Below, one piece after another: positions 3,674-6,292 of a stretch of DNA of 6,292 nt; the stretch's first letter is position 1; each line of letters begins with the position of its first letter. The DNA is taken from the NCBI GenBank assembly GCA_044238735.1, contig JBIICS010000155.1, forward strand, positions 1 to 6,292, read 5' to 3'. Both the position numbers and the translations under genes were made by a program. The notes under the pieces are model-generated. The model did not search any database. It was not told where the DNA came from and was given only the letters and a program-made list of their open reading frames with translations. Source of the stretch: JBIICS01 sp044238735. GTDB taxonomy: Bacteria > Bacteroidota > Bacteroidia > UBA4408.

Positions 3674-6292
3674 CAAACCATTAAACCTGACGCCCGTGAT
3701 GGGTTTATCTATTTTAAAATAAAGGACCATGTTACGTTTAAAATTATTTCTTATGAAGATAAAGTAGCCATGGATCAATTTTCATTCTTGTCTCATTTAA
3801 TTGATGGGTATGGAATTAAAGAAATTAAAAGAACCTTATGGATGTCGGACGATGAGAAGTTAAGACGTACGTTCCTTATGGAATTTACATCTAAGGAAAA
3901 GGTTGATGAATTAATTAAGAAGATGGAAGATATTGATATTATAGAATACGCAGAAATAGCTCCTATTTTTAAATTAGCCTATGTTCCCAATGACCCATAC
4001 TATAGTAAAACCAATAACTACCAAGGATATACCTTGCGTTGGAACTGGTATCTAAAAAAAATTAATGCCGAGCAAGCCTGGGATATTGGTAAAGGATCTG
4101 CCACTATAAAAGTTGCTATTGTAGATAATGCCGTTTTTACAACTCATCCCGATTTAAGCAGCAAAATATCTTCACAACGCGATGCCGCAGATGTTGACAA
4201 TGATGCTAATCCTCCCGGAACAGGTACGGCTTCTCAAGCTAATTACGAATGGAGCCATGGAACACATGTTGCGGGACTTGCTGGTGCAAACTCTAATAAT
4301 AATGTTGGTATAGCATCTATTGGTCACGATGTTAGTATCATGGCTGTAAAAATTGCACGCAGTTCGGATGGACAATTAACAGCAGGTTATGAGGGAGTTA
4401 CTTGGGCCGCTAATAATGGCGCTCATGTAATTAACATGTCGTGGGGTTCTGCTCAAAATTTAACTACTTTTCAAAACACCATAAATGCAGCTTACAACAA
4501 AGGTTGTGTTTTAGTTGCTGCAGCCGGTAACGATGGTCAAGAACAAACTTTTTATCCTGCCGGATATACCAATGTTATAGCGGTAGCATCAACGGATGGC
4601 AACGACAAAAAATCAAGTTTTTCTAACTACGGCGCTTTTATAGATGTTTGTGCACCTGGAGGAAATGACTTACTTGGCAGTCAGGCATTTCTTCCGTTAT
4701 TAAGTACAACCTTTACCAATTGCTGGGGACTACAGAACAGCTATGGGCTACCTAACACCACAGCCTACTTTGCAGGCGAAAAATACGACGGAATGCAAGG
4801 TACATCAATGGCATCTCCTATAGTTGCCGGGTTGGCAGGGCTTATGCGCTCACTAAATCCAAACCTTACTAATGCTCAAATAAGAAATTGTATTGAATCT
4901 ACTTGTACGAACATCTCCAGCTTAAATTCTACACTTACCGGTAAAATTGGTGCCGGTAGAATTAACGCTCAAGCTGCAATGCAGTGTGTGCAGCAAACAT
5001 TAGGAGGAAGTGCACCGGTTGCAGCATTTACAGCAAATGTTACCAGTATAAATACAGGTGGACAAGTTCAATTTACCGATCAAAGTACAAATACACCCAC
5101 TTCTTGGCAATGGAGTGCAAATCCTTCGGTTGGTGTAAGTTTTAATACGGCCACAACAAAAAATCCAACCGCAACATTTGCAAATGCTGGCACATACTCT
5201 ATTACACTAACAGCTACAAATGCAAATGGGAATAATTCTGTTACCAAAACATCTTACATTATTGTTAGCAACAGTTCTTCGGGTTCAGCTCCCGTTGCCG
5301 CTTTTACAGCAAATGTTACCAGTATAAATACAGGTGGGCAAGTTCAATTCACCGATCAAAGTACTAACACACCCACTTCTTGGCAATGGAGTTCAAATCC
5401 TTCGGTTGGTGTAAGTTTTAATACGGCCACAACAAAAAATCCAACCGCAATATTTGCAACTGCTGGAACCTACTCTATTACACTAACAGCTACAAATGCA
5501 AATGGTAATAACTCCACAACTAAAACCAATTACATAGTTGTAAATAATGTAACATCAAATAATAATTGCGATACGTTAAGCAATATTACCACAACTGATA
5601 CACTAGTGTTTTATGGTCCGGTTTTAGGTGGTTCTGCTACAGGCTATATCTCTGGTAATAATTCATACGGCGATAAGGCTAAGGCAGAATATTATGCCGC
5701 CTCCGGACTAAACGGACAACAAGTTACCGGTGCTGTTATACTTTTTTACAGAAATGCAGCAGGCTTAGGAACACGAAATGGAACAGGTAATGGAAAAGTA
5801 ACAGTAGAAATGTTAAACAAAGCAACTTCTGGTAGTCCGGGAACCACAGTTTTAGCTACTAAAGATGTAAGTTTAAGTTCTATCATCTCCACTCCATCTG
5901 TAAACAATGTAAGTTTTGTAGGAAACCCATTAATCGCCTATCAACAAAATATAATAAAACCAGTAAAGGTTACTTTTAACACACCTGTAACGATAAATGG
6001 AGATTTCTTTATTAATGTAAAGCTTCCTACTTCAACCGGAGATACAGCCGTTATTTTTATGAATACCATCCGAAATACTAACGGATACAACACTTCATGG
6101 GAACAATGGAGCGACAATTCGTGGGTTGCATACAGTACCCCAAGTCCGGATGGTTGGGGCATTAGCACATCATTTGCTATTTTGCCTACTCTTTGTCCTG
6201 TTACAACCGGATTAAACACGAATACAGAATTAACCGAAAAAATAAATCTATTCCCAAATCCGGCAGGCCATCAATTATTTTTATACGCTGAA
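3611..6292 (+). CDS. Secreted S8 (subtilisin-like) serine protease with two PKD domains and a T9SS sorting domain, 3' end outside window
   Basis: Predicted exported endopeptidase; 894 codons are visible without a stop and the gene continues past the window. The ATG is the first possible start, because an in-frame TAA lies at 3602-3604. Domains: signal peptide 1-21 (Arg6, hydrophobic core, ASA/Q cleavage); propeptide about 22-130, whose part TFLMEFTSKEKVDELIKK to EYAEIAP (87-118) resembles an I9-type inhibitor prodomain; S8 catalytic domain about 150-463; PKD domains about 467-554 and 559-646; an unassigned domain about 653-862; and a T9SS sorting domain from about 868. The triad is Asp172 (AIVDNAV), His216 (HGTHVAG) and Ser399 (GTSMASP), with oxyanion-hole Asn307 (AAAGND), so it should be active. 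The catalytic domain has six cysteines (299, 347, 371, 427, 432, 459), which may form disulfides. It probably crosses the inner membrane by Sec and the outer membrane by T9SS. Substrate unknown. Confidence 0.95.
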   Translation, partial: MQIISRLSLIIGILIFQIASAQTIKPDARDGFIYFKIKDHVTFKIISYEDKVAMDQFSFLSHLIDGYGIKEIKRTLWMSDDEKLRRTFLMEFTSKEKVDELIKKMEDIDIIEYAEIAPIFKLAYVPNDPYYSKTNNYQGYTLRWNWYLKKINAEQAWDIGKGSATIKVAIVDNAVFTTHPDLSSKISSQRDAADVDNDANPPGTGTASQANYEWSHGTHVAGLAGANSNNNVGIASIGHDVSIMAVKIARSSDGQLTAGYEGVTWAANNGAHVINMSWGSAQNLTTFQNTINAAYNKGCVLVAAAGNDGQEQTFYPAGYTNVIAVASTDGNDKKSSFSNYGAFIDVCAPGGNDLLGSQAFLPLLSTTFTNCWGLQNSYGLPNTTAYFAGEKYDGMQGTSMASPIVAGLAGLMRSLNPNLTNAQIRNCIESTCTNISSLNSTLTGKIGAGRINAQAAMQCVQQTLGGSAPVAAFTANVTSINTGGQVQFTDQSTNTPTSWQWSANPSVGVSFNTATTKNPTATFANAGTYSITLTATNANGNNSVTKTSYIIVSNSSSGSAPVAAFTANVTSINTGGQVQFTDQSTNTPTSWQWSSNPSVGVSFNTATTKNPTAIFATAGTYSITLTATNANGNNSTTKTNYIVVNNVTSNNNCDTLSNITTTDTLVFYGPVLGGSATGYISGNNSYGDKAKAEYYAASGLNGQQVTGAVILFYRNAAGLGTRNGTGNGKVTVEMLNKATSGSPGTTVLATKDVSLSSIISTPSVNNVSFVGNPLIAYQQNIIKPVKVTFNTPVTINGDFFINVKLPTSTGDTAVIFMNTIRNTNGYNTSWEQWSDNSWVAYSTPSPDGWGISTSFAILPTLCPVTTGLNTNTELTEKINLFPNPAGHQLFLYAE
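5009..5272 (+). repeat. PKD-domain repeat, copy 1
   Basis: Codes for residues 467-554, from SAPVAAFTANVTS to KTSYIIVSN. The PKD fold signatures are PVAAFTAN at the start, QVQFTDQST, the aromatic PTSWQW, and NPTATFANAGTYSITLTATN near the end. In secreted bacterial enzymes PKD domains are beta-sandwich spacers or polymer-binding modules. Copy 2 follows after a 12-base linker coding for SSSG, giving a period of 276 bases (92 residues). By hand alignment without gaps I count 32 differences over 264 bases, about 88% identity. Confidence 0.93.
5285..5548 (+). repeat. PKD-domain repeat, copy 2
   Basis: Codes for residues 559-646. It aligns to copy 1 without gaps. The central 68 codons (copy 1 positions 5027-5230) differ at only about ten bases, with one uninterrupted identical run of 57 bases. 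Most core differences are silent; the three amino-acid changes there are Ala503/Ser, Thr522/Ile and Asn525/Thr (copy 1 numbering). Differences concentrate at both ends of the unit. This points to a recent duplication or to gene conversion between the copies. Confidence 0.93.
5567..6196 (+). other. Unassigned domain between the PKD repeats and the sorting signal
   Basis: Residues 653-862 of the protease. The segment begins with CDTLSNITTTD and ends at LPTLCP, so Cys653 and Cys862 bracket it and could pair. It is rich in Thr, Ser, Asn, Gly and Val with alternating hydrophobic residues (VTVEMLNK, VKVTFNTPVTINGDFFINVKLP), which suggests a beta-sandwich. Aromatic clusters occur near the end (TSWEQWSDNSWVAY). 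It has the look of a surface-binding module that accompanies T9SS sorting domains, but I cannot name a family. It is part of the protease gene, not a separate gene. Confidence 0.55.
6212..6292 (+). other. Start of a T9SS type A C-terminal sorting domain (cut by window edge)
   Basis: Residues 868-894 include EKINLFPNPAGHQLFLY, which matches the opening of the type A sorting domain: a hydrophobic residue, then PNP, then a small-residue turn and a beta-strand. The domain normally runs about 70-80 residues, so roughly 50-60 residues plus the stop should lie beyond position 6292. It directs the protein through the type IX translocon, after which the domain is usually removed and the protein anchored or released. 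Confidence 0.88.

Noticed and set aside
4172..4375. Open frame on the - strand inside the protease catalytic domain
   Set aside because: It lies opposite the region coding for the catalytic histidine motif, and the peptide has no domain character.
5009..5548. Reading the repeats as a CRISPR or mobile element
   Set aside because: The repeats are 264 bases long, in frame, and encode recognisable PKD domains, so they are protein-domain repeats.
5941..6219. Open frame on the - strand near the right end
   Set aside because: Opposite the continuous protease frame, which is supported by signal peptide, triad, PKD and sorting motifs.

Overview
The window looks like a piece of a Bacteroidota chromosome. 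The DNA is AT-rich with long, very AT-rich gaps. No gene has a clear Shine-Dalgarno sequence. The last gene encodes a secreted subtilase with PKD repeats and the start of a C-terminal PNP-type sorting domain, the hallmark of type IX secretion (T9SS) cargo, which is essentially confined to this phylum. All genes lie on the + strand. The order or genus cannot be read from this sequence.

Layout: (1) 95-979 is a complete fabD, malonyl-CoA:ACP transacylase of fatty acid synthesis, apparently standing alone. (2) 1138-2349 and 2420-3016 form a likely two-gene glycan unit: a PLP-dependent DegT/DnrJ/EryC1/StrS sugar aminotransferase, then a small monotopic phosphoglycosyltransferase (PglC/WcaJ catalytic-core type) that starts with TTG. 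(3) 3017-3610 is a 594-base stretch with no convincing gene. It holds a less AT-rich patch at about 3176-3268 that could be an interspersed element or gene remnant, and a candidate Bacteroidota-type promoter at 3544-3572. (4) 3611-6292 is the largest gene, running off the right edge after 894 codons: signal peptide, propeptide, S8 catalytic domain with its triad, two nearly identical PKD domains, a roughly 210-residue domain I do not recognise, and the beginning of the T9SS sorting domain.

How the genes relate: fabD is housekeeping. The aminotransferase probably makes an amino-sugar nucleotide, and the phosphoglycosyltransferase probably loads a sugar-phosphate onto undecaprenyl phosphate as the first step of a surface glycan. 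The protease is predicted to be exported and then anchored at or released from the cell surface by T9SS. In T9SS bacteria the cargo can be attached to a surface lipopolysaccharide, so a link between the glycan pair and the protease is conceivable, but adjacency is the only evidence here.

I found no clear previously undescribed system. The points most worth a second look are the recent internal PKD duplication, the unassigned domain before the sorting signal, and the patch in the 3017-3610 gap.
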